64,000 nt of DNA from Carposina sasakii (lineage: Eukaryota > Arthropoda > Insecta > Lepidoptera > Carposinidae): positions 14,942,001 through 15,006,000 of the forward strand of contig CP053154.1 in the NCBI GenBank assembly GCA_014607495.2, in the 5' to 3' direction. Every line of letters starts with the position of its first letter. The first letter of the stretch is position 1. Both the position numbers and the translations under genes were made by a program. This document shows, in pieces, positions 44,801 to 53,090 of the stretch. Below the pieces are notes generated by a model. The model did not search any database. It had not been told where the DNA came from and worked only from the letters and a program-made list of their open reading frames with translations.

Positions 44801-47800
44801 ATCATGTTAGTTCGGTAATAGAAGAAGTTGAAGTTAGACTAAAAACATACCTGACAGTCATAAAATACGGCACATACCTGTCAAGCGGTTGCGCTAACTC
44901 CAACACTCCAGTGAGCTCATTAAGCCGGAACAGTTTGAGTGACTTGGGGTCCTTTGTGCCCTGGATGCCGTACAGCAGGCGTGCGGTAGGCGCGGCGGGC
45001 GAGGCGCCCTGCCCCTCCAGGCCGGGCGGGGGCACCACGCGCGCCGCCAGTGCCAGCAGCGGCTCCCCCGGGCGCGCGCCCTCCTCCACGTCCACCGCGT
45101 ACTGCGCGCGCGAGAACTGCACGCCGCCCTCGTTCACGTCGTTCACCACTGTGATGTTTACCTAAGAAGTAAAAGAATATAAATCATACAATTAGTGAAC
45201 TTACATAGAAACCTTTTGTCTTGATACAGATATGTAAAGCGAAGGGATAAAGTGATTTTATGTTCTTATATGTATAGAGCACTGGGCATTAATGTGGATG
45301 ATCATAGAGGAAGACCTAAGAAGTATTGGATGGACTGTGTAAGAGAGTATATATAGTACTGTAGGAGTAGATTTTAAGATGACGGTTAATAGGGAGGAAT
45401 GAATAGAAGAACAGTACATATTGGGCTGACCCCAAGTGAATAGAAATAGAGCACGAAGAAAAAGTCTCCGAAGATGTATTGATCCGCTTGCTCCATCAAT
45501 AAGCTTATAGGAAGTTCACTACTCACAGGCGTGGTGACGGTGTTGCGTCCATCAGTAACAGCCACAGTCAGCGTGTAGCTCGCCTGACGCTCCCACAGCA
45601 GGCGGCGCGCCAGCAGCAGGCTGCCGTCGCCGCGACCGATGTAGAACTCCTGGCGAGGGTCGCCGTCTGCAAAGCGACGTAAGTTTCAGTCAGGTTTAAA
45701 AGAAGATAATCAGTATTTTGTAAAATTTACATCAATTTCCATTACGCTATATGTTGTCAAACTCCATTCACCTGGTTTATCTAAAGAATCTAATAGTCAT
45801 ACATTCTGTTTGGTAAAAAGTATAACTCACCAATAATGTCGTAGTATATGGGATGGTTGTCGGGGTGCGAGGCGGGCAGCACGGCCAGCAGGAAGCCGGG
45901 CGGGTCGAGCTCGGCCACGGCCAGCGCCGGCGCGGCCGCCAGCACGGGGGCGCGCGCCCCGGGCGGCGCCGGCGCGCTAATCGACACGCGCGCGCGCGCC
46001 ACACCGCATGCGGGGGGACTGCCGCCGTCGCAGGCGCGCACCTACGATACGACGCATTGTTTTAGGGTCAAACACAATCATAGGAAGATAAGTTTTTAAG
46101 CATTTCTTCCTAAATATTGTAACTCTATGTAAGTAGCAATTGACAAGTACAGATACGTACACAATAATACAGACAAAATATAACATGACTTTGAATCTCG
46201 GTACGTGAGAAATATCGATGTTTGTTTCAGAGTCATGGATGTTTTGCCTTGCCATTGCTTAGTACCCACAACACAAGATCTTAGGGCTCTTAGTGTGATA
46301 CTAGGTTAACGTATTGTGAAATGTGTGAATGTTTACTATATCAGAAGCGCTATACTAATAATGAAGATGACTGATGAATTCTATCAAATACAAGTTCAAA
46401 TTTGACAGCATCATATCATGGCCAATTGGATTTATAAAGTGACAGCTGTAAGTTCCTCACCGTAAGATCGTAGGTCTGCCCCGCCCTCAGGCGCGCGCCG
46501 TGCCGGGCGCGGAGCCGGCCCGAGCGCGCGTGCACACGCAGCGCGCCCCGCGCCGCGCCACGCGCGCGTGCACTGTAGCGCACCGAGCCGTTCACGCCCC
46601 AGTCGCCGTCCAGGGCCACCACCTGCAAGTAAAACATCATTATTTTATAACAGAGGGTTGAGATGGGACTTGGGACCTAGACCTAGACAGTATGGTTGTC
46701 ACTCTATTGAAATGTTTGATACTAAGCCGAGTTTCCATTCCAGACAAGCCAAGTTATACATTAGGTAACAATCATACTTTTAATTAAAATTAATGCATCA
46801 AAGCTTCTGGTGGGTAAAATGTTGTGCAATTAAAATTCCACTATCGAACATGCCATCCTTACCGTGCCGAGATACATTCCGTCCGATTCATCTTCGTCCC
46901 ATACGTCCCACAGGCCGTGCTTATCGTCGGCCCCCGAGCCGTCCTCGTCCTCGCTGTCCCACTCGGTGCTGCTCTCGTCCCCCTCCACCCCGTCCCCGTT
47001 GTCCCCCGCGTCCGGCGCCGGCTCGTCCCCCTGAGGTCACACGTCATGCTCACTACAACGCCACACTCTTGTTAGCTCAAACGTCAATGCGCTCAAACAG
47101 AAATCCAAAACGATGTCTATCGACCTAATCTTCATCACGCTACACGTGCATATGAAGTTTGTTAAAATCAAGAAAATGAAATGCAGTTAAAAATCTCAAC
47201 ATGACTCCACATCTTTCGAATAAGTTACAAGAAAACTCAAACGTAATTACTATAGTATACTGGCGCAGTACGTACTTGCGGCATGACTAGTGTAGTGGGC
47301 GTGGCCGGCAGCGGCACGCGGAAGTCGTAGAAGCGCTGCGTGAAGGCGGGCGCGCGGTCGTTGCGGTCGGCCACAGCCAGCAGCACGCGCGCCGACCCGC
47401 GCAGCGCGCCGTCCGAGCAGCGCACCTCCAGCGCGTGTGCCGCCGCCGCCTCGCGGTCTAGCGCGCGCCCCGTCAGCGTCACGTCGCCTGTTATTGTCAC
47501 GCATTATAGGTGCCGACAAAATTTATCAAAGTTTCTTGCATTTAATAGGTTCTAAGCAGTGGGCTAAGAGGGCTTACGTTGATTCGGTAGATAGAACTAA
47601 CATGGAAAACTAATCCTGATGATGCCACGGGTGTTGGCGAAACATATGTCGATTAAAATTTTAATTGGTTTTCGGATTAGCAGCTATGTATTTATGGTTG
47701 CATGCTAGGTGCTTGGATCTGGCTTCTCGTTGCGACTGTAGTGTCTTGTGTTGAGGGTATAGGGCCCGGTGGCGGGCGATCCCTCAATAGAGATATTTTT

Positions 47801-50800
47801 CAGTTCCGGTTAGCTCGGTTAGCTGATGCACGTTAATGCAAACGAGTTTGAATTGAAAACTCACACTAAGCTCTCAAAAGGGCCTACTTACTGCATAAGA
47901 TTTATGAAATTTTACCATATACTGCTAGTTTCCTTCATTTTAAAATGGTAAACTATAATCAAGAAACTATCTACTCTAGAACAAACGACTGATGTAGCAG
48001 TGGCAGAATATTATTCAGATGCAATCAACAGGGATGTGTTCTGCATTACCAGTTCGCTCGTTGATGGAGAACAGCGAGTCAGGGTTGCCGGCGACGATGG
48101 AGTAGGTGATGTTGTTAAAGCGCGGGTCGTCGTCCGCGTCCACCGCACGTACTGATGCCACCAGCGTGCCGGCCGGCGCGTGCTCGGTCACTTGCGCGTA
48201 GTACATTGCTTGCTCCGGCCATGGCGCGTTGTCGTTCTCATCCAATACTTCGATGTATACCTGTAATAATATATCATTGTATACTAATGATGTACGGTTC
48301 TTCATACTTTTCATAACAGGTCAAATCAGATTACATTTTTTAGAAAAGACAGGGTATGTATGGTCTTTGTCACTGTAAGATAGCGATAACATTATGTATG
48401 GTGAATTTGTGTTAGGTAATTTAGGTAACATAGAAAAAATATGTACAAAACTAACATTACAATAATGTGTAAAATTATTAAGTCGACATAAATTAGAGGC
48501 TACATACATTTTGAGAGATGTTATAAGCAAGAATTGGTGGATAGCGAACCTGAACACAGCTCTGTCTGGGGACAAGCCCATGATCCTGTGCGCACGCTGT
48601 AAGCCAAAAACTCGATTGTGTCTCGCGGTCGAGCGGGCCCAATGTATGAATCATGCCTGTGGGTAATAAAAATAAATTGTATTAAAAATCTTTAAGTGTT
48701 TGAAGGATTTCAAGTAGACAAGTACAATTTTCTTTACACAATTTATTTACATAGGTACATCAGCAGTACAACGTATAGCAATCAACCTGTGTCATCAATG
48801 GTGAAGTGTGCGAGTCCACTGCCGGCGGTGAGGAAGTAGGCGAGTCTGGCATCGCGTCCCGGCGCGTCGCGGTCGGTCGCCGCAGCACGTAGCACGGCCG
48901 CGCCGCGCGGCGCCGCCTCGCTCACCGAGCCACGCAGCAGCACCGCGTCTGCGAACTGCGGCGCGAAGAGGTTCTCGTCCACGTCTTCGAGCTCGACGGC
49001 CACGCTAACGTCCGTCCATAGCGCTTCGCGTCCACCGTCCGTGGCGCGAACGGTTACGCCGTGCACCTGTAATGTAAAGAAAATAAATGTCTTGTATTTG
49101 TGTGTGGTTAAACGTTAATTTCAATTGAACATTATGTAATTTGTACAATCGAAAATTACCTGTCTTTCTTCAAAGTCAAGATGTCTCGCAGTACGCAGGG
49201 TACCGGAAAGGCGGTCGATAGTAAATAGTGCGTCGGCAGGCTCGTCGGGTAGTGAGTAGGTGACCTCGCCGGCTGCGCCCAGGTCGGGGTCGCCAGCGGT
49301 CAGCACTGCCACAAGCGCACCTATAGGTACGTCCTCGCGTACGCGTGCGTTGTATGCGGGCAATAAAAAGCGTGGTGCATTGTCATTGACGTCGTCGATA
49401 GTCACGCGCACACGTGCCTCAGCTGTCAGACCGCCGCCATCTGTAGCACGCACTGCCAGCTCATAAAGTTCTCGTCGTTCGCGGTCCAGCGCTGCGCAGA
49501 CGGTTACCGAGCCGGTAGCTGCGTCTACACAGAATTCGCCATCGTGTCCGTTGAGAGAGTAGGTGATGTGAGCAAATTCACCTGCGTCGCGGTCAGTCGC
49601 ATTAGCGCGAAAAATCTCGGTGCCGTTGAGGGCATTCTCGGTGACTCGGTAGCTTGCTAGTGTACGCTCAAAGCGCGGTGCGTTATCATTGACGTCCAGT
49701 ACGGTAACGGGTAGTAGGCGACTGGTTGCACGCGCAGGGCTTCCGCGGTCGTACACGGTTACATTAAGGTAATATTCCGCCTCACGCTCGCGGTCAAGGT
49801 AGCCAATAACTTTAAGTTCGCCAGAGTCCGGGTCGATACGAAAAGCGGAGTCAACGTCTCCTCCTGAAATACCGAATACAAGTAGCCCGTTGTAACCTAG
49901 ATCACGATCTCGCGCTCGAAGTCGCACAAGTGACGTGCCGAGCGCCACCGATTCGTTCACTTTAACTTCGATTGGAAAATCAACAAACTCAGGCGAATGC
50001 AGGTTCTCCCCGTAACGTGAAGGTGCAGGGGGAAAGTCATCCGGCTCTTGTGGTGCGTTGCTACGCTCTGCCGCTGCCAGTAGTTCTGTGAGATGACGCG
50101 CCACACTTGAATCACGGCACTCGAGGGCTGCTTCTCCTGTTCCAGCGCCGACTCCCCCTGCTCCACCTGACAGGTGTAGCGTGAGTGCGGTTGCGTCAGC
50201 AAAATGTGTACCATCAGTAGCAGTAACATTGAGAACACGTACATCAGGGCCCGAACTCAACTCGCACGCAAGTGTTAGTACGCCCGTTCCGGGGTCAAGG
50301 GAGAAACAATTGTCGTCGTTGCCGCCGATAATGCGATAGGAAACCACGTCACCTACATCAAAGTCAATCGCTGACATTGTGACAAGCTCGGTACCAACGG
50401 GAGTGCGACGCGACAGGTATCCCACGCAGTCGACTCTCTCAAACTGCGGCCGATTGTCGTTGACATCTTGCATCTTGACTGTCAGCTTCATCTCCGCCTG
50501 TCTCCGGTACGGCAGACCCCAGTCGCTAGCTCGAATCCGCAAGATATATTCTCTCCGCATACTCTCGTAGTCTAGAAGACGCGAAGTGCGAACGGCGCCG
50601 GAAAAGTGGTCCACATCGAAGGGAACGGGCTGCAAGTTGGCAATACTGTACGAAATGTAAGAGTTTTCTCCAGAATCTGCGTCACGTGCACTCACTACGG
50701 TCACCACGGCCCCTATTGGTCCGTTCTCTTTGAGTAGCACTTCCTCCTCAGTTTGTTCGAAGATAGGATCGTTATCATTGGCATCCAGCACATTAACCTT

Positions 50801-52192
50801 AACCTTAGCCGAGGACTGCTTACGAGCGCCGGCATCACCGTGATCCACGGCGGACACCGTGAGCGCATACATCGCCTGACGCTCTGCGTCTAAAGGTGTC
50901 GCTGTATACAGTACACCAGTATCTGGGTTTACGACGAATTCACCTCCCTCATTGCCACCAACAATTTCGATGAAGACGCGTGCATTTCGTCCCTCGTCAC
51001 GGTCAGACACCTTCAACCGGATGACGGGCGTGTTTGGTGGAGCCGTTTCGGGTACACTTGCTTCGTAAACCTCGCGGCTGAATACGGGTGGTGAGTCGTC
51101 GGTATCCAGTAATGTTACAGGCAGTGAGAGATATGAGGCGCGAGGCGGACTGCCTGCATCTGCAGCTCGTAGCGTAAGGTTGTAGGAACGCGGTCCGCGT
51201 TCGCGATCCAGCAGGGCATGGACCAAGACATCATACTCGCCGGCCTGTTCGGAGGGCCTTACGCGGAAATGTCCATCAGGGTCACCGTCCACTATTTCGA
51301 GAGATGCGATGCGGCCATGTTCTCCTTGGTCCTGGTCTGTTACAGTAACGATGGCGTACACTTTTTCTGAAGAATTTTCGTATAGCTGTGGTACTCGTCG
51401 TGAACTTATCTCTGGAGCGTGCAAATTGACGGGCGAAACACGAACGGTGACAGTAGCGCGAGCGGCCGGGGCGGCATCCCCGTCGGTCAGCAGAGAGGCT
51501 CTGTCTTGCGCTAGCACGGCCAGGCGGTGAACAGAGCCACCAGACAGGGCGCGCGTGGCCGTTAGCACGCCGGTGGTGGGCTGCACGGCGAACAGGTCGC
51601 TCGACTTGGCCAAACTATAGTAAATCTCGCCGTTAATGCCGAGGTCGGCGTCCTCAGCGGTGACTCGCAGCAGACTCGCGTGCGGCTCCACATCCTCACC
51701 CACAGCGGCCTCATATTCGGTAGGGTAGAACAGCGGACTAAGGTCGTTGACGTCACCGACGGACACCGCGATGCGCGTATCCGCCTCGAGCGTCTCTCCC
51801 CCAGCTAACGCAGCCGTCGCCCGCACATCCAGCAGGTACGAGTCTTTACGTTCTCGGTTCAGCACGTCCCCGTGACCGGCGCGCGTGCGCACGATAAGGA
51901 AGCAGCGGTCACCGACGGTGCGCTCCTCGGCTTTGAAGAACTTGTCCTTGTCTCCGTGTCGGATGCGGAAGCGCACGCGGGCGCCCGGCGCCGGAAGCGG
52001 TAGGTATAGCGGCTCGTCGCCAGGGGGCTGCAGGGCGGCGGTGCGCGGGGGGCTGTTCTCAGGCACGGTCACGTTGTAGAGCGGCAGGGGGAAGCGCAGC
52101 GTGGGCAGGTCGGGGGGCGGGGGCGGGCCGGGCCCGGCGCGCGCGCACCACGCCACGCTCGCCAGCACGAGCCACGCCCGCACTCCCAGCAT
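25212..52192 (-). CDS. kug: Fat-like protocadherin (FAT1-3/kugelei orthologue), 38 coding exons
   Basis: Giant single-pass cadherin of the FAT1-3 class. In Drosophila, Fat-like/Kugelei acts at the basal side of epithelia in planar polarity and collective migration. Coding exons: 52192-49160, 49066-48787, 48656-48550, 48260-48050, 47487-47276, 47030-46863, 46622-46461, 46041-45831, 45666-45527, 45161-44878, 44620-44372, 44054-43875, 43619-43226, 42850-42692, 42400-41882, 41741-41418, 41144-41012, 40806-40585, 39613-39377, 39080-38883, 38739-38579, 38385-38146, 36247-35933, 35713-35578, 35351-34978, 33502-33353, 33208-32678, 32393-32224, 32075-31854, 31773-29599, 29281-29024, 28759-28499, 28403-28217, 27936-27783, 27606-27127, 26801-26506, 25761-25594, 25390-25212. 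All have GT/AG junctions and matching phases, except that exons 25, 33 and 36 each need a one-base correction. Total about 4,626 aa, near the family's usual 4,600-4,700. One laminin-G domain, GYHWDCSDW and terminal HTDV separate it from Fat/FAT4 and Dachsous. Confidence 0.93.
27127..27606 (-). CDS. kug: Fat-like exon 35: transmembrane helix and juxtamembrane tail
   Basis: Residues about 4253-4412. After the last EGF cysteine ([12 protein letters not shown]) and an Ala/Gly-rich spacer comes a strong single helix ([20 protein letters not shown]) followed by a basic stop-transfer [10 protein letters not shown]. The start of the cytoplasmic tail carries [40 protein letters not shown] and [18 protein letters not shown], short conserved-looking peptides of the FAT-like tail. 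The exon is phase 1 on both sides, so the whole transmembrane exon could be replaced or skipped in phase. Confidence 0.93.
27783..29281 (-). CDS. kug: Fat-like exons 31-34: laminin-G end and EGF modules
   Basis: Residues about 3967-4252 from exons 29281-29024, 28759-28499, 28403-28217 and 27936-27783. The laminin-G domain continues with [19 protein letters not shown] and [20 protein letters not shown], ending [19 protein letters not shown] modules follow: [14 protein letters not shown] with [22 protein letters not shown] with [13 protein letters not shown]; and a calcium-binding type [15 protein letters not shown] with CLCPPDKTG, completed by NCGNP in the next exon. Exon 28403-28217 is 187 bp where 186 is needed: the C4 run at 28361-28364 (plus strand) carries one base too many for the EGF frame. 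Confidence 0.9.
29599..31773 (-). CDS. kug: Fat-like exon 30: last cadherin repeats and FAT membrane-proximal region
   Basis: A 2,175-bp exon, residues about 3242-3966. It holds about five cadherin repeats with [18 protein letters not shown] and DANDNPPLF linkers. A final degenerate repeat follows, with [36 protein letters not shown] and [19 protein letters not shown], a block characteristic of FAT1-3. The next segment, [19 protein letters not shown] and [14 protein letters not shown], is the FAT-specific membrane-proximal domain. A cysteine-rich, EGF-like [13 protein letters not shown] precedes the start of the laminin-G domain ([27 protein letters not shown]). The plus strand is open for 598 codons opposite this exon, purely as a GC artefact. 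Confidence 0.95.
31854..36247 (-). CDS. kug: Fat-like exons 23-29: cadherin repeats, one frame break
   Basis: Residues about 2609-3241 from exons 36247-35933, 35713-35578, 35351-34978, 33502-33353, 33208-32678, 32393-32224 and 32075-31854. Linkers include [27 protein letters not shown] and DINDNAPVF. Exon 35351-34978 is 374 bp where 375 fits both neighbours. It begins in frame ([20 protein letters not shown]) and ends in the next frame ([19 protein letters not shown]), so a base is missing in the GC-rich stretch 35200-35235, probably in the C5 run at 35217-35221. The shift would give a premature stop if real. Confidence 0.88.
33966..34490 (+). mobile_element. Unclassified insertion with 63-bp internal direct repeats
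   Basis: Two 63-bp direct copies, GCGTTCTAGGATTTTGCATT through to GCTACA, lie at 34067-34129 and 34426-34488 and differ at about three positions. Between them is a run of diverged short repeats (GTGAGTCGAC, GCGTTCTGGTC, GAACGTG). No ORF. It looks like a small terminal-direct-repeat element or a tandemly evolving satellite inserted in the MITE. Confidence 0.55.
34525..34776 (+). mobile_element. RTE-type LINE fragment with 9-bp target duplication
   Basis: Encodes [34 protein letters not shown] and [14 protein letters not shown] residues with frame damage, ending in a (GAC)n tail. CCTTTCTGT at 34516-34524 is repeated at 34777-34785, giving a 9-bp target-site duplication inside the older MITE. 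It is antisense to the cadherin gene. Confidence 0.85.
35371..35545 (+). mobile_element. Lep1-type Helitron 5' fragment in intron 24
   Basis: CTTACTAATATTATAAATGTG, then CTACTGAACCGATTTAAATC and TCCTGGGATAGTATTTTTAT, the usual start and body of lepidopteran Helitrons. The CTAG 3' end is not recognisable. Confidence 0.6.
35872..35908 (-). repeat. 37-bp duplicate of cadherin exon 23 sequence inside the intron
   Basis: 35872-35908 repeats 35991-36027 with a single mismatch (GCAGCAGCGGGAAGG versus GTAGCAGCGGGAAGG). The source encodes the exon segment [11 protein letters not shown]. The copy begins 25 bp past the splice donor at 35932/35933, so it is intronic. Confidence 0.85.
36348..37094. mobile_element. 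Long inverted repeat (257-bp arms, 232-bp loop) in intron 22
   Basis: Left arm 36348-36604 (AAAACCCCCGACCCAAAAAA ... GCGTCGGGGAACCGC) is the reverse complement of the right arm 36837-37094 (GCGGTCCCCCGACGCG ... TTTTTTGGGTCGGGGGTTTT) with a few mismatches and a small indel. The loop is AT-rich. No ORF. The outer sequence type continues to about 37820, where TTTTTGCGTCGGGCGTT resembles the arm ends, so this may be part of a larger fold-back or nested element. Confidence 0.9.
37095..37820. mobile_element. Continuation of CGTCGGG-ended lepidopteran repeat
   Basis: Includes AAAATCGGATCATCCGTTTGAG, CACAGACAGACACATACAC and the end CCCCGTCGTTTTTGCGTCGG, a combination typical of a widespread lepidopteran interspersed repeat. 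It begins where the inverted repeat ends. No supported ORF. Confidence 0.55.
38146..42400 (-). CDS. kug: Fat-like exons 15-22: cadherin repeats
   Basis: Residues about 1931-2608 from exons 42400-41882, 41741-41418, 41144-41012, 40806-40585, 39613-39377, 39080-38883, 38739-38579 and 38385-38146. Linkers seen are [36 protein letters not shown] and [10 protein letters not shown]. The 41741-41418 exon contains a Gly/Glu-rich low-complexity insert ([20 protein letters not shown]) before a strand. The 39613-39377 exon shows an intact repeat core, [18 protein letters not shown]. The intron between the last two exons is 193 bp and largely RTE LINE sequence. Confidence 0.9.
38436..38572 (-). mobile_element. 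RTE LINE 3' fragment forming most of intron 21
   Basis: On the minus strand: [20 protein letters not shown], then [15 protein letters not shown] and an (ATGATA)-type tail. It begins about 7 bp after the exon 21 donor (CCGCAG|GTACAAGC) and fills most of the 193-bp intron 38386-38578. Same orientation as the gene. Confidence 0.85.
42692..46622 (-). CDS. kug: Fat-like exons 7-14: cadherin region with non-canonical linkers
   Basis: Residues about 1338-1930 from exons 46622-46461, 46041-45831, 45666-45527, 45161-44878, 44620-44372, 44054-43875, 43619-43226 and 42850-42692. The fold markers ([46 protein letters not shown]) are present, but several inter-repeat linkers lack the DxNDN calcium motif: [28 protein letters not shown] and DRNEAPPAL. 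The 44054-43875 exon also has an Ala/Thr run ([17 protein letters not shown]) encoded by GCC-type triplet repeats. The 46041-45831 exon carries [19 protein letters not shown] where a linker is expected. This suggests calcium-poor, flexible joints. Confidence 0.88.
42956..43158 (-). mobile_element. Short Lep1-type Helitron in intron 13
   Basis: Read on the minus strand it starts TC (TCTTACTTACTACTAATATT) and ends GTCCACTAG, with a GC-rich subterminal region (GACGAAGTCGCGAGCG). About 200 bp, non-autonomous. Confidence 0.7.
45270..45480 (+). mobile_element. RTE-like LINE tail in intron 9
   Basis: Plus-strand frames give [16 protein letters not shown] and a following degraded tail with TGACCCCAAG (ADPK-like end). 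Heavily mutated; antisense to the gene. Confidence 0.55.
46863..47030 (-). CDS. kug: Fat-like exon 6: acidic insert exon
   Basis: Exactly 56 codons, phase 0 on both sides, with good junctions (GACCTCAG|GGG and GGCACG|GTAAGG). The product (residues about 1282-1337) is strikingly acidic: [20 protein letters not shown], then [16 protein letters not shown] and [16 protein letters not shown]. It lies between the LVMPQ strand and [12 protein letters not shown] of one cadherin repeat, i.e. in the A/B-strand region. Being symmetrical in phase, it could be skipped without frame change. Skipping would join LVMPQ to VVALDGD, which also makes a sensible cadherin strand, so alternative splicing is plausible but unproven. 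Confidence 0.82.
47276..49066 (-). CDS. kug: Fat-like exons 2-5: cadherin repeats
   Basis: Residues about 1012-1281 from exons 49066-48787, 48656-48550, 48260-48050 and 47487-47276. Calcium-linker motifs are [11 protein letters not shown] (a three-residue-longer variant), [11 protein letters not shown] and [11 protein letters not shown]. Exon junctions fall inside repeats with phases 1, 0, 1 and 0. Exon 3 is only 107 bp and carries [20 protein letters not shown], the strand before the linker. Exon 5 ends in TTLVMPQ, which should run directly into the next repeat but is followed by an acidic exon. Confidence 0.9.
47584..47802 (+). repeat. Repeat family D, copy 1, in intron 4
   Basis: Essentially identical to 58122-58370 over about 170 bp (TCGGTAGATAGAACTAACAT through TGTAGTGTCTTGTGTT), then lacks about 44 bp present in the other copy before rejoining at GGGTATAGGGCCCGGTGG. 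High identity points to recent spread. Confidence 0.85.
49160..52192 (-). CDS. kug: Fat-like exon 1: signal peptide and first cadherin repeats
   Basis: Residues 1-1011. [20 protein letters not shown] is a clear signal peptide, followed by a proline-rich linker and [13 protein letters not shown], the start of the first cadherin repeat in FAT-family proteins. At least seven repeat boundaries are visible from calcium-linker motifs: [36 protein letters not shown] and two DVNDNAPRF, plus a weak one at PVNLHAPEI. One linker around residue 700 is replaced by a Gly-rich, charged insert ([15 protein letters not shown]). The ATG is preceded by a splice acceptor (TTTTCAG|ATTGTCAGTAAG) 12 bp upstream, so a non-coding leader exon exists. 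The donor is GAAAGACAG|GTAATTTTC. Base composition is less extreme than in downstream exons. Confidence 0.95.
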
Positions 52193-52204
52193 CTTACTGA
52201 CAAT
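52193..52204 (-). promoter_or_regulatory. kug: 5' UTR stub and splice acceptor before the cadherin ATG
   Basis: On the minus strand GTATGTTTTCAG|ATTGTCAGTAAG precedes the ATG. The acceptor leaves only 12 bp of leader in this exon, so transcription must begin further upstream. Confidence 0.8.
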
Positions 52205-52630
52205 CTGAAAACATACAACAGTGTGAGTTCCATTATAAAATTCCCCAGTTCAATCAGATAATCAAATAATAAAAAAAAAGAAAAGTATTACGCAATAGTG
52301 AAGTGTTAGTATCCTAAAGTAAAATCCGACACAAATATAAACAGACATTCCTTTCTTCTATGGTAACTCAATATGAACGAATAATTAGGTTTCAAATAAT
52401 TATGAAAATATATTTCAATACTTAATTTTTATGCCTATATAAAAATTTTATACTGTATTCCTTTCTCAAGTGAAATATTAGAGCTTCTCTTGTCAGGTTT
52501 TATCGTACTGCCGCCGTCGTCGCTCGAAATATCTAATGAGAGAACTTATGTAGACACCTATGTTTACAAATAAAGAAACTTTAAACTTTATGGTTACTTG
52601 ATGGTTAAACGTATTTTGCTACCGATATTC

Positions 52631-52690
52631 ATCATCATCATCATCAGCCTATTGCAGTCCACTTCTGGACGTAGGCCTCCCCCATATTAC
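52631..52690 (-). mobile_element. RTE 3' tail remnant
   Basis: ATCATCATCATCATCAGCCT followed by ATTGCAGTCCACTTCTGGACGT on the plus strand is the reverse complement of the RTE (TGA)n tail and end of the ORF seen at 4290-4345. Confidence 0.75.
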
Positions 52691-52849
52691 ATAGAACCAA
52701 TTAAAGATCTCGTACATACATCACAAAGGTTAAGCTTATTGTCTGAAGAATCTAAAACTATTTGTGTAACCCACAGATTACCATTTGTATCTGGTGTAAC
52801 CATTGGAACTAACAGAAGAATCACTTTAAAAGTCTTAAATAACGGAGCG

Positions 52850-53090
52850 GCGGTGTAGGATAGTGCTCCAAATTGGCCGAGTTGAACACACGCGAGAGCC
52901 CCTCGAGCGCCGGGCGAGTCGGATCCGGCTCGAGCCCACAAACACCCCATCCGCCCCATTCCTGACTCGCCCCTCTCCCACTCGCCCTTACCGCCTTTAT
53001 GAACGAGACGGGAGCGTCACACAAATACAAGTATTTTTGTTCCGCTTCAGCGCGAAGAGGCGCCGCTTCAAAACACATCGCCAGTGACAG
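52850..53090 (-). promoter_or_regulatory. GC-rich island upstream of exon 1, possible alternative leader/promoter
   Basis: An isolated GC-rich block in AT-rich intron. On the minus strand it contains CATAAAGGCG|GTAAGGGC, a good splice donor, with no coding frame shared with the gene. It could be an alternative first exon with its promoter. No TATA box is obvious. Evidence is weak. Confidence 0.25.

Noticed and set aside
25212..52192. Identity as Dachsous or Fat (FAT4 type)
   Set aside because: Dachsous lacks EGF and laminin-G domains. The single laminin-G domain, the [14 protein letters not shown] membrane-proximal region, the YHWDCSDW box and the HTDV terminus fit FAT1-3/Kugelei better than Fat/FAT4.
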